11,169 bases of DNA from Sedimenticola sp. (GCA_030619405.1 JAUXBK010000066.1:1-11169), one strand, 5' to 3'; numbered from the stretch's first letter, positions 1 to 6,608 are shown. The notes: generated by a model from the sequence alone, not told the origin. Numbers and translations: made by a program.

Positions 1-579
1 ACGCACCGCCCAGGCCAGCATAGGGTTGCTGTGCCTGTCACAAGACTTCAACACCAGCCGCGCTTCCCGCCAGGAAAGTCTACGATTACGCCCGGCATGC
101 GGACTTGGCCTTCGGATACTGGCAACAGGATTATAGACCACCCCCAATCGCCACTCCTTTATCGCCACCGTGTACAGATGCCCGAGCAAAGCAAGTTCCA
201 AACGAACAGTGGAGACGCTCATACCCTCAGCGAGACGGTTATCCCGGAAATCCGCAACAATGTCTGGAGACAATGCTGCCATTGAGTATCGCCCAAGGTG
301 CTCTTTCAATACCTTGGCTCTCATTTTCTCACTCTTTTGGGTCGATGGTCGCTTGCCAGGTGATACCTCCGCCAGGTATCTCTCCAATGCGCCACTGATG
401 GTCGTGGATTCTGAAGGTGAGCGCTGAATGTGGACACCACGGACCATTTCGTCTTCAGTGCGGCGCGCCCAGTCTTCAGCATCGCGTTTGGTTCGAAAGG
501 ATTTGGAGAGTGTGGGCCAGCCTTTGCGGCGTATAACAGCCTTCCAGGCCTTGGAGGGAGCTCTGACGATTGTAGCCAT
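1..579 (-). CDS. Site-specific tyrosine recombinase (integrase), N-terminal 193 codons, cut by window edge
   Basis: The frame is open from an ATG at 579 to the window edge with no stop. It reads MATIVRAPSKAWKAVIRRKG, then SKSFRTKRDAEDWARRTEDE (the short AP2-like N-terminal fold that recognises arm sites), a helical core-binding (SAM-like) part around residues 60-150 ending with HLYTVAIKEW and NPVASIRRPSP, and the first residues of the catalytic domain (RRLSWREARLVLKSC). These phrases are typical of phage and island integrases of the XerC/D-like superfamily. The catalytic R-H-R-Y residues would lie to the left of position 1, so activity cannot be judged. An AGGTG ribosome-binding site ends 7 nt before the ATG. 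The gene is co-oriented with tRNA-Lys and begins 91 nt beyond its 3' end, the usual position for an integrase that uses a tRNA attachment site. Inference: it catalyses integration and excision of an element extending leftwards. Confidence 0.9.
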   Translation of the reverse strand, partial: MATIVRAPSKAWKAVIRRKGWPTLSKSFRTKRDAEDWARRTEDEMVRGVHIQRSPSESTTISGALERYLAEVSPGKRPSTQKSEKMRAKVLKEHLGRYSMAALSPDIVADFRDNRLAEGMSVSTVRLELALLGHLYTVAIKEWRLGVVYNPVASIRRPSPHAGRNRRLSWREARLVLKSCDRHSNPMLAWAVR

Positions 580-614
580 AGGTACACCTGCTTCCGTCGC
601 TTCAGTGTACCTAT
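578..614 (-). promoter_or_regulatory. Leader hairpin enclosing the integrase start codon
   Basis: On the minus strand ATAGGTACAC (614-605) and GTGTACCTAT (587-578) form a perfect 10-bp inverted repeat with a 17-nt loop. The last two bases of the 3' arm are the A and U of the integrase AUG, and the G can add a G-U pair. Most of the Shine-Dalgarno AGGTG is in the same arm. In mRNA this would hide the start site; as DNA it could instead be an operator. The repeat is seen directly; the regulatory role is inferred. Confidence 0.5.
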
Positions 615-641
615 ATTGTACCCGCTGGAGATATTACTGGA

Positions 642-655
642 TAGGAGATCTCCTA
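642..655. repeat. 14-bp perfect palindrome between tRNA-Lys and integrase
   Basis: TAGGAGATCTCCTA is a perfect palindrome lying 16 nt beyond the tRNA CCA end, with a further GG/CC match one base outside it. The size suits a dimeric repressor operator or a recombinase/directionality-factor site. There is no T-tract, so a terminator is unlikely. Its function is not shown by the sequence. Confidence 0.5.
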
Positions 656-670
656 ACCTATTGATTTAAT

Positions 671-746
671 TGGTGGGCCGTGGGCGACTCGAACGCCCGA
701 CCAATGGATTAAAAATCCACTGCTCTACCAACTGAGCTAACGGCCC
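671..746 (-). tRNA. tRNA-Lys, anticodon UUU
   Basis: 76 nt folding as a complete cloverleaf. The acceptor stem is GGGCCGT/ACGGCCC. The D stem is GCTC/GAGC around AGTTGGTA. The anticodon stem GTGGA/TCCAT holds the loop TTTTTAA, with TTT at the anticodon position. The T stem is GGGCG/CGCCC with loop TTCGAGT. The discriminator is A and CCA is encoded. It closely resembles E. coli tRNA-Lys. It decodes AAA and AAG. The 3' half is a common integration target, and the integrase gene starts 91 nt past it; the tRNA is intact, as expected when an element restores the 3' end. From memory, the tRNA-Lys beside queC in Pseudomonas aeruginosa is also an island site. Confidence 0.97.
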
Positions 747-764
747 GAAGGAGGGAAGCGCGGC

Positions 765-792
765 ATTATACCGCACCAACCACCCCAGTCAA
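765..792 (-). promoter_or_regulatory. Sigma-70 promoter of tRNA-Lys
   Basis: On the minus strand a -35 box TTGACT (792-787), a 16-bp spacer and a perfect -10 box TATAAT (770-765). Transcription would start near 758, about 12 nt before the tRNA. The bases after the -10 are GCCGCGC, a GC-rich discriminator of the kind found at stable-RNA promoters under stringent control. No clear terminator is seen after the tRNA, so read-through into the integrase is possible. Confidence 0.85.
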
Positions 793-947
793 TCGTTCAC
801 GCACCACTCCCAGCTTGCACAACTGTTCGAGCAGTAGAGGCAGACTACCAGCCCGGTGACCGGATGAATATGAAAACAGCCGCTTTCAGAGCGACAGCCG
901 GTGCCGGGCGCGATCGTTATGGATAACTCCGGCAAACAGGGGCACAT
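789..947 (-). CDS. Possible small cysteine-rich protein, 52 aa (unrecognised)
   Basis: An ATG at 947 opens a 52-codon frame ending in TGA at 791-789. It begins 7 nt after the queC stop and its stop overlaps the -35 box of the tRNA promoter. Eight of 52 residues are Cys (2, 4, 18, 24, 36, 39, 43, 49), including a CLYC pair; the C-terminal third reads VVCLYCSNSCASWEWCVND. Such spacing could bind zinc or an Fe-S cluster. Third codon positions look GC-rich, which fits coding. Against it: the only Shine-Dalgarno-like bases (AGGGA) touch the ATG, and short frames arise by chance. I do not recognise the family. It could be a small metal-binding protein or an accidental frame. Confidence 0.33.
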   Translation of the reverse strand: MCPCLPELSITIAPGTGCRSESGCFHIHPVTGLVVCLYCSNSCASWEWCVND

Positions 948-954
948 TCCCTGA

Positions 955-1632
955 TCAGATACCGTGCTGATAACGGGTGGGGTCGGGCACGTCGGCCTGT
1001 TGGAAGCCCCTGGCCCGGAGTCGGCAGGCGTCGCAGCGACCGCAGGCGCACCCCGATTCGTCCGCCTGGTAGCAGGAGACGGTCAAACCGTAATCGACCC
1101 CCAGTCGCACTCCTTCGCGGATGATCTCCGCCTTGGTGAGACGGATCAGCGGGGCCTGAACCCGGAATCGCTGGCCCTCCACCCCAGCCCGGGTGGCCAG
1201 GTTGGCCATCTCCTCGAATGCGGCGATGAACTCCGGCCGGCAGTCCGGGTAGCCGGAGTAGTCGACCGCATTGACCCCGACGAAGATATCCCGGGCCCCC
1301 AGCACCTCGGCCCAGCCGAGCGCCAGGGCGAGGAAGATGGTGTTGCGGGCCGGCACGTAGGTTACCGGTATGCCTGCCCCGCCCGATGCCGGTACCGGGA
1401 TAGCAGGGTCGGTGAGGGCCGAGCCTCCGAAGGCATCCAGGGGAATGGGGATGGTTCGATGCTCTATCACACCCAGAGCGCTGGCTACCCGGCGCGCCGC
1501 ATCGAGCTCTGCGAGATGGCGCTGGCCATAGTCCATGCTCATGGCGTAACAGGCGAACCCCTGCTCCCGTGCCATGGCCAGCGCAGTGGCAGAGTCCATG
1601 CCTCCCGAGAGTAGAACGACGGATTTTTTCAT
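955..1632 (-). CDS. queC: 7-cyano-7-deazaguanine (preQ0) synthase QueC
   Basis: 225 aa. QueC converts 7-carboxy-7-deazaguanine to preQ0 using ATP and ammonia, in the cytoplasm; preQ0 leads to queuosine in tRNA. The ATP-pyrophosphatase loop SGGMDS is at residues 9-14 and YGQRH at 35-39. VPARNTIFL (93-101) and GVNAVDYSGYPDCRPEF (119-135) are family signatures. The zinc cysteines are C187, C197, C200 and C203, with an extra C195. Length is normal. I start at ATG 1632 because AGGTGG lies 8 nt upstream; an in-frame GTG at 1644 lies inside that same ribosome-binding site. It is separated from queE, the enzyme of the preceding step, by 133 bp, so it may be co-transcribed or have its own weak promoter. 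The only gene-like frame between it and tRNA-Lys is the doubtful one at 947-789. Confidence 0.97.
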   Translation of the reverse strand: MKKSVVLLSGGMDSATALAMAREQGFACYAMSMDYGQRHLAELDAARRVASALGVIEHRTIPIPLDAFGGSALTDPAIPVPASGGAGIPVTYVPARNTIFLALALGWAEVLGARDIFVGVNAVDYSGYPDCRPEFIAAFEEMANLATRAGVEGQRFRVQAPLIRLTKAEIIREGVRLGVDYGLTVSCYQADESGCACGRCDACRLRARGFQQADVPDPTRYQHGI

Positions 1633-1677
1633 ACAACTGCCCACCTGAAATATCAGTGAGATGCGCGCCTAACCCAA

Positions 1678-1696
1678 CCTACATTATGTTCGTAGG
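1678..1696. repeat. Small inverted repeat in the queE-queC gap
   Basis: CCTACATTATGTTCGTAGG has CCTAC/GTAGG ends and an inner ACAT-T-ATGT. Immediately beside it the plus strand reads GCGCGCCTAACCCAACCTAC. From memory, TAGGTTGGGTTAGCGC-type text recurs as an interspersed repeat in many proteobacterial genomes; this would be a degraded half-copy. That resemblance is unverified. Confidence 0.35.
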
Positions 1697-1752
1697 GGCT
1701 TAGCATTTGAGGTACTAGGCCTGCACTTCTGCCTGACAAGCGTGAATCTAAC

Positions 1753-1776
1753 CTGGAAATGTTCCCTATTTTCCAG
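1753..1776 (-). other. Hairpin spanning the queE stop codon
   Basis: CTGGAAA (1776-1770) pairs with TTTCCAG (1759-1753) around a 10-nt loop, and the TAG stop of queE lies in the loop. There is no following T-tract, so it is not a canonical intrinsic terminator. It could act as a 3'-end stabiliser or be chance. Confidence 0.3.
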
Positions 1777-2407
1777 CAACGTCGCCCCACAGGTACTTGT
1801 GCAGCTGTATCTGGAAGCGGACCGGGAGCCGGTCGCGCAGCATCCATTCCGCCAGCTCGGTGGCATCCTGGGTCCCCTGGGCCGGGGAGAAGAGCACTTC
1901 GCAACGGTCGTTCAACGACCACTGTTCCAGTTGCTTCCGAGCCCAGCGGTAGTCCACCTCATCACAGATGACGAATTTCACCTGGTCCCGGGGTCCCAGG
2001 TGCTCGATGTTGTGGTAGAGATTCTTCTCCATCTCCCCCGACCCGGGAGTCTTCAGATCCATCACCTTCACCACCCGCGGATCCACCATCGAAATCTCCA
2101 GAGCCCCGCTGGTCTCGAGTGAGACCTGGTATCCCCGGTCGCAGAGTGCACTGAGCAGCGGCCGGCACGCCGCCTGGGCCAGCGGCTCCCCGCCAGTCAC
2201 GGTGACGAATTCCGCACCCAGTGCCACCACTCGTTTCAGGATCTCGTCGAGCTGCATCCACTCCCCACCCGTGAAGGCATAGCCGGTGTCGCAGTATCCG
2301 CAACGCAACGGGCACCCGGTGAGACGCACGAACACCGTGGGCCAGCCGACACTGCGGGACTCCCCTTGAAGGGAGTGGAAGATCTCGCTGATGCGCAACC
2401 GAGGCAT
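1766..2407 (-). CDS. queE: 7-carboxy-7-deazaguanine synthase QueE (radical SAM)
   Basis: 213 aa. QueE rearranges 6-carboxy-tetrahydropterin to 7-carboxy-7-deazaguanine with S-adenosylmethionine and a [4Fe-4S] cluster, one step before QueC. The cluster motif is C32-x3-C36-x2-C39 (GCPLRCGYCDT), where Asp40-Thr41 follow as in the family. The substrate-side motif SEIFHSLQGES is at residues 7-17 and the SAM-contact motif TGGEPL at 71-76. A late motif is HKYLWGD. The ATG at 2407 directly abuts the cpoB stop (TGA/ATG), with AGAGG 6 nt upstream inside cpoB, so translation is probably coupled. It is the last gene of the tol-pal run, a placement common in gammaproteobacteria. A hairpin overlaps its stop codon. 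Confidence 0.97.
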   Translation of the reverse strand: MPRLRISEIFHSLQGESRSVGWPTVFVRLTGCPLRCGYCDTGYAFTGGEWMQLDEILKRVVALGAEFVTVTGGEPLAQAACRPLLSALCDRGYQVSLETSGALEISMVDPRVVKVMDLKTPGSGEMEKNLYHNIEHLGPRDQVKFVICDEVDYRWARKQLEQWSLNDRCEVLFSPAQGTQDATELAEWMLRDRLPVRFQIQLHKYLWGDVAGK

Positions 2408-3166
2408 TCAAAGCCTCTTTTTACGCTGGAACTCCTGGGCAAGGCGGGCTGCAGAAGTGCCGGGATAGCGCCGGACCAGGCCCTGCAGGGTCTTGCGCGC
2501 ATCCACCAGCTGCTGCTTCTCGAACTGAATATAGCCGATCTTCAGCGTGGCGCCCGGTACTTTGGGGCTGTCCGGGTAGCGCTGCAGCACCTGCTTGAAA
2601 TCCGCCAGTGCCTGGTCGAAATCCCGAGCAACGTAGCTGGCCTCCCCCAGCCAGTACTGGGCATTGTCCGCATAACGGCCGTCGGGGTATTTTTCGAGGA
2701 AGGTCCTGAACGCCTGACGCGCCTCATCATAGCGGCGCTGAGTCAGCAGTTCGAAGGCAGCCTGATAGGCGCGTTCCTCCCCTGGCGTGGTTCGGGTGGC
2801 CACTCTTCGGGGAGGCGCCACGGGGGCCGCTTCCGGGGCCGGTGGCACGGCCAAGGTTGGCGCTGGCGGGGCGCCTGGGATGTCCACAGCCTGACTCCCG
2901 CTCAGGCGCCGGTCCACATCCAGATAGAGGTCGCGCTGCCGCTGTTTCAGCGCATTCATGGCGTGATTCTGAACCTCTACCTCGCCCCGGAGCTGCTGCA
3001 CCTCCCGCTGCAGACGGTCCATGCGCAGCACCAGCTCGGAGAGTGCCTTTACCCGGCGATCCAGCACCTGAACCCGCTGCTCCAGGCTCTGCTGGGGTGC
3101 TTCTGCCGCCAGCAGGGGCAGACTGAGCAGGGAGACGACGACAACAGCAGCGACCTGATACTTCAT
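2408..3166 (-). CDS. cpoB: Cell division coordinator CpoB (YbgF), periplasmic TPR protein
   Basis: 252 aa. CpoB acts in the periplasm with TolA and PBP1B, linking septal peptidoglycan synthesis to Tol-Pal constriction. Residues 1-21 form a Sec signal peptide with core AAVVVVSLLSLPLLA and likely cleavage before Ala-Glu-Ala. Residues 27-90 are a heptad-like coiled coil (trimerisation part). A Pro/Ala-rich linker runs from about 96 to 128. Three TPR units follow at about 133-165, 170-202 and 207-240 (AYQAAFELLTQRRYDEARQA, YWLGEASYVARDFDQALADF). The start at 3166 was chosen because it opens directly on the signal peptide; it lies one base after the pal stop (TGA-T-ATG). No strong ribosome-binding site is visible, so coupling to pal translation is likely. 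A longer frame from 3247 would lie inside pal. Confidence 0.95.
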   Translation of the reverse strand: MKYQVAAVVVVSLLSLPLLAAEAPQQSLEQRVQVLDRRVKALSELVLRMDRLQREVQQLRGEVEVQNHAMNALKQRQRDLYLDVDRRLSGSQAVDIPGAPPAPTLAVPPAPEAAPVAPPRRVATRTTPGEERAYQAAFELLTQRRYDEARQAFRTFLEKYPDGRYADNAQYWLGEASYVARDFDQALADFKQVLQRYPDSPKVPGATLKIGYIQFEKQQLVDARKTLQGLVRRYPGTSAARLAQEFQRKKRL

Positions 3167-3167
3167 A

Positions 3168-3884
3168 TCAGTAGAGCAGCTCCGCCCTGCGATTCTGTGA
3201 CCAGGCCGCTTCATCGAGGCCCGGATCCAGCGGCCGCTCTTCACCAAAACTGATGGTGATGATCTGACTCTCCTGGGTACCCTGCGCCAGCAGCAGACGC
3301 TTTACCGCATTGGCGCGATACTCCCCCAGGGCGATATTGTACTCCCGCGAACCCTGTTCATCGGTATGGCCCTCCACGGTCACGCTGACCGAGGGGTTGG
3401 CCGCCAGATACTCACCATGGGCCACCACCACATCCAGATACTCAGAACGGATCTCGCTGCTGTCGTAGTCGAAATAGATCACCCGGGTATAGAGCGGGCT
3501 CTGGGGATCCTGCAGTTCGCTGCCGCTCCAGGCACCCCCCTCTGTAGCACCGGCCACAAGCGCCTCTCCACCCACGCTAACATCACCAGCGCTGCCCGCC
3601 TGCCCAGCCTCTTCCACCGGCGCCCCTACCCCCTCGTCGGCTTTCTCTTCGGTGCTGGAACAGCCGCCGATGGCCAGCGCCAGCAGCATGATCGGGATTA
3701 TACCCGTCACGAATAGGTTTCCCCGGCATCCGGCACGCATCTTTTCGCCCATGGCAGCGGTGCAACTCCTCGCAATATAACCAATATTACTCGTCGTTGC
3801 GCCTTGCCATGAACGAAAATCTACGCGCCATCCACCAGCTAAACCTATCCGCGACGGGTATAACTTAAGCAGGCTCAACTTCAT
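3168..3884 (-). CDS. pal: Peptidoglycan-associated lipoprotein Pal, signal peptide interrupted by an in-frame 54-codon element
   Basis: Pal is an outer-membrane lipoprotein that binds peptidoglycan and TolB. The OmpA-like domain fills the C-terminal half: IYFDYDSSEIR, VEGHTDEQGSREYNIALGEY (peptidoglycan-binding loop) and NRRAELLY. The lipobox is IGGC with the lipidated Cys at residue 75, followed by SSTEE and an Ala/Gly/Glu-rich tether. The ATG at 3884 overlaps the tolB stop (ATGA) and has AGGAG 6 nt upstream, an ideal site. From there residues 1-8 are MKLSLLKL, residues 9-62 are encoded by a palindromic element, and IPIMLLALAIGGC follows. Without the insertion the protein would be 184 aa, normal for Pal. 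Alternative starts at ATG 3752 (element-borne AGGAG 13 nt upstream) or 3740 would give a signal peptide beginning MRAGCRGNLFVTGIIPIML. Which start is used is uncertain; the mature protein is the same. Confidence 0.93.
   Translation of the reverse strand: MKLSLLKLYPSRIGLAGGWRVDFRSWQGATTSNIGYIARSCTAAMGEKMRAGCRGNLFVTGIIPIMLLALAIGGCSSTEEKADEGVGAPVEEAGQAGSAGDVSVGGEALVAGATEGGAWSGSELQDPQSPLYTRVIYFDYDSSEIRSEYLDVVVAHGEYLAANPSVSVTVEGHTDEQGSREYNIALGEYRANAVKRLLLAQGTQESQIITISFGEERPLDPGLDEAAWSQNRRAELLY
3699..3862. mobile_element. Palindromic MITE-like element in the pal signal-peptide codons
   Basis: Element 3701-3860 (160 bp) flanked by TA at 3699-3700 and 3861-3862. The two ends, read inwards from 3698 and 3863, match over 23 bp with 21 identities, starting TTATACCCGTC. 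Similarity continues inwards: TTTTCG, CATGGCA, GCAAC and a central AATAT/ATATT, so the whole element is one imperfect hairpin. Removing 160 bp plus one TA (162 bp, 54 codons) rejoins the pal frame exactly. TA flanks are typical of MITEs mobilised by IS630/Tc1-type transposases (established knowledge); the family assignment here is inference. No transposase is encoded. Confidence 0.85.
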
Positions 3885-5194
3885 GGTTTTCTCCTGTTGG
3901 AACGTGTATAGGGCGACCAGACCGGTTCCCGGACATCGCCTTCCTCGAGCACCAGCCGCTGGCGAAACCGGCCGTCGACCGACACCGCCGCCAGCTCACC
4001 TTTGCCACTGACCTTGGTGGCGTAAATTATCATGCTGCCGTTCGGGGCGAAACTGGGAGATTCATCCAGCCGCCCCTCACTCAGCACCTGCAGCCCCCCG
4101 GAATCGAGATCCAGCAACCCAATACGATAATCCTTCCCCTGACGTGTCACCAGGGTCAGGAATCGCCCGTCCGGCGAATAAGAGGCGCGGGCATTGTAAC
4201 GCCCTTCGAAGGTAACGCGCTCTACCTTGCCGCCGAACGCAGGAACCCGGTAGATCTGAGGCTTGCCGCCTCGGTCCGAAGTAAAGACGATAGAGCGCCC
4301 GTCTGGTGACCAGGCGGGCTCGGTATCAATGGCATAGTGGTTGGTCAACCGCTTCAGGGCCTTGCCGCCGGTCAGATTGAGAAGGTAGATCTCCGGGTTT
4401 CCATCCTTGGAGAGGGTCAGTGCCAACTTGCGGCCATCCGGCGACCAGGCCGGTGCTCCATTGATCCCCTTGTAAGCGGCCACCTTTTCGCGCCGGCCGG
4501 TAAACACCTCCTGAACGTAGATCGCCGGGCGCCCCTTTTCGAACGAGACATAGGCCAGCTTGCGACCGTCCGGCGACCAGGCAGGGGACATCAGGGGATC
4601 GGTGGAGGTAACGATGGTCTGCGGGGAGAAGCCATCCGCATCCGCCACCCGCAACGCCACCTTCTGGCCACGTACCGGCTTGCCCAGGGCGATCACGTAG
4701 GCCACCCGGGTGGCGAAGGCACCTCGTTGTCCGGTCAATTTCTCGTAGATGATATCTGCAATGTGATGCGCCGTGGCCCTCAGGTCACGCTCGGTGGTCG
4801 GGATGCTGTAGCCCACCAGCTGCTCCCCCTTGAAGACGTCGAACAGCTGGAAACGGACCAGATAGCCGCCGGAGCCGTTGGGTTGGACCTGTCCCACCAC
4901 CAGATTCTCCATCCCCAGCACCTTCCAGTCCCGGAACTCCACATCCGATCCGCTCTGGGGCCGGGCCAGCATCTCCCGGGCCGGCATGCTGGCAAAACGG
5001 CCGCTGCGCTGCAGGTCGTCGCGGATGATGGACGCGATATCCTGGGTCGGCCCCCTCCCCTTCTCTCCCTGCCAGCCAAAGGGCACCACGGCAATCGGCA
5101 GGGCCCCCTCGACCCCTTCGGTGATCTCGATGGTGAGTGCCGCCACCGCCGGCAGCTGCCACAGGGCGAGCAGGATCAACATAATGCGTTTCAT
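3881..5194 (-). CDS. tolB: Tol-Pal system beta-propeller protein TolB
   Basis: 437 aa periplasmic protein that binds Pal and is released from it by TolA during outer-membrane constriction. A Sec signal peptide is present (MKRIMLILLALWQLPAVAA, cleavage before Leu20). Residues about 22-160 are the N-terminal alpha/beta domain (AVVPFGW, IIRDDLQRSGRF, LVGYSIP). The rest is a six-bladed propeller with PD40 blades marked by SPAWSPDGRKLAYVS, APAWSPDGRKLALTLS, EPAWSPDGRSIVFTSD, SYSPDGRFLTLVT and SPSFAPNGSMIIYAT, closing with REPVWSPY. Length is usual; nine further residues (TRSNRRKP-type tail) overlap the pal ribosome-binding site. The start is 14 nt after the tolA stop with AGAGG 11 nt upstream. Its TGA overlaps the pal ATG (ATGA), showing tight coupling. 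Confidence 0.97.
   Translation of the reverse strand: MKRIMLILLALWQLPAVAALTIEITEGVEGALPIAVVPFGWQGEKGRGPTQDIASIIRDDLQRSGRFASMPAREMLARPQSGSDVEFRDWKVLGMENLVVGQVQPNGSGGYLVRFQLFDVFKGEQLVGYSIPTTERDLRATAHHIADIIYEKLTGQRGAFATRVAYVIALGKPVRGQKVALRVADADGFSPQTIVTSTDPLMSPAWSPDGRKLAYVSFEKGRPAIYVQEVFTGRREKVAAYKGINGAPAWSPDGRKLALTLSKDGNPEIYLLNLTGGKALKRLTNHYAIDTEPAWSPDGRSIVFTSDRGGKPQIYRVPAFGGKVERVTFEGRYNARASYSPDGRFLTLVTRQGKDYRIGLLDLDSGGLQVLSEGRLDESPSFAPNGSMIIYATKVSGKGELAAVSVDGRFRQRLVLEEGDVREPVWSPYTRSNRRKP
3891..3895 (-). promoter_or_regulatory. Ribosome-binding site of the original pal start
   Basis: AGGAG with a 6-nt spacer (AAAACC) to ATG 3884, lying inside the last codons of tolB. It decides in favour of 3884 as the ancestral and possibly still used pal start. 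A second AGGAG at 3766-3770, inside the inserted element, is 13 nt from ATG 3752. Confidence 0.75.
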
Positions 5195-5208
5195 GGTCTC
5201 ATGGGCCT

Positions 5209-6179
5209 CTATTCGGTTTGGCTCAAATCAAAAGTGATACTGCGAAACTCCTCGAACAGGCTGCCCGACGGCACCGGCAGCGGATCCGCCTTGTATACCG
5301 CTGTTGCGGCAGAACGGTCGAAGGCACCGTTGCCACTGCTCTTCAGCACACTGACCGCGATCACCGCACCACCCGGGCCCAGGCGCACCTGTAGCCTGCA
5401 CTTCAGTCCCTCGCTCCCGGCCGGGTGCCGCCAGTTACGCTCCACCTTCTGTTTGATCAGGGTGGTGTAGCGATCGATCTCCCGGCCCACCTGCTCGGCC
5501 CGGGCGGCCGCCTGGAGCTTTGCCTCCCGCGCCTTGCGGGCCGCCTCGGCCTGGCGCTTCGCCTCTGCAGCTTTGCGTTTCTTCGCCTCCGCCGCTTTCT
5601 GTTTCTTCTCTGCCGCGACCCGCTTTTTTTTCTCTGCTGCCTTGCGTTTGGCTTCCGCCTGCTTCTTTTTGGCGGCCTCCGCCTTCTTCCATGCGGCCTC
5701 GGCCTTGCGTTTCTTCTCTTTCTCGATCCGTCTGGCTTCTGCCTTCTTGCGCTTGACCGCCTCGGCCTTCCGTTGGGCCTCCGCCTCCTCGCGTTTCGCC
5801 TCGACCGCTTTGAGCTTCCTCTCTTCCGCCTTGCGCTCGGTCTCCAGCTGCTTGCGCCGCTTCTCTTCGGTTTGACGTTTCTGCCGCAGTTCCGTCAGCC
5901 GTTTTTTCTCTTGCACCTGTTTCTGCTTCAGTGCCTGCAGCTGTTTTTCTTCCTGCAGCCGATCCTTCTTCTTCTTTGCCTCCGCCTGCTTCAGCTTCTC
6001 GATCTCCGCTGCCACCCGGGACTGATCGACCACCCGTGCCTGCACTACCTGCACGTCGGAGCGGGGCTGTTTCGGCTTCTCCAGCCAATCCACCCCCACG
6101 ATCATGAAGAGAATGATCCCAATGTGCATCAGCACCGCGATCACCGCCGCCATGGGGTTGCGTTTGATGATCGCGAGCA

Positions 6180-6180
<1 letters not shown>
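5209..6180 (-). CDS. tolA: Tol-Pal system protein TolA
   Basis: 323 aa. TolA carries proton-motive-force energy from TolQ-TolR across the periplasm to TolB-Pal. Domain I is a single inner-membrane helix, residues about 11-30 (AAVIAVLMHIGIILFMIVGV). Domain II, about 55-230, is a very long Lys/Glu/Ala-rich helix with AEAKRKA-like repeats. Domain III, about 232-323, is the TonB-like C-terminal fold (IDRYTTLIKQKVERNWRHP, LQVRLGPGGAVIAVSVLKSSG). The GTG start shares one base with the tolR stop (TAGTG). Oddity: C261 corresponds to one cysteine of the E. coli TolA domain III disulfide, but the partner position in NGAFDRSA is not Cys, and there is no other Cys. The repetitive coding makes long open frames on the opposite strand that are not genes. 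Confidence 0.97.

Positions 6181-6608
<428 letters not shown>

Noticed and set aside
31..427. Several short plus-strand frames opposite the integrase
   Set aside because: The minus-strand frame is continuous over 193 codons with clear integrase phrases; the plus frames are shadows.
671..746. Second attachment-site copy of the tRNA-Lys 3' end within the window
   Set aside because: I looked for the acceptor/T-arm sequence elsewhere and saw none; the other end of the element must be outside the window.
964..1614. 216-codon plus-strand frame opposite queC
   Set aside because: QueC on the minus strand has complete catalytic and zinc motifs; the plus frame has none.
1633..1765. preQ1-type riboswitch ahead of queC
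   Set aside because: No recognisable preQ1 aptamer could be found by eye; only small inverted repeats are present, and preQ0 genes in this clade commonly lack a riboswitch.
1753..1776. Intrinsic terminator after queE
   Set aside because: The hairpin has only a 7-bp stem, a 10-nt loop and no T-tract.
3168..3884. pal as a pseudogene
   Set aside because: The insertion is a multiple of three, contains no stop, and lipobox and OmpA-like domain are intact.
4337..5470. 377-codon open frame on the plus strand opposite tolB and the end of tolA
   Set aside because: It crosses two well-supported genes, has no recognisable motif and follows from the high GC content.
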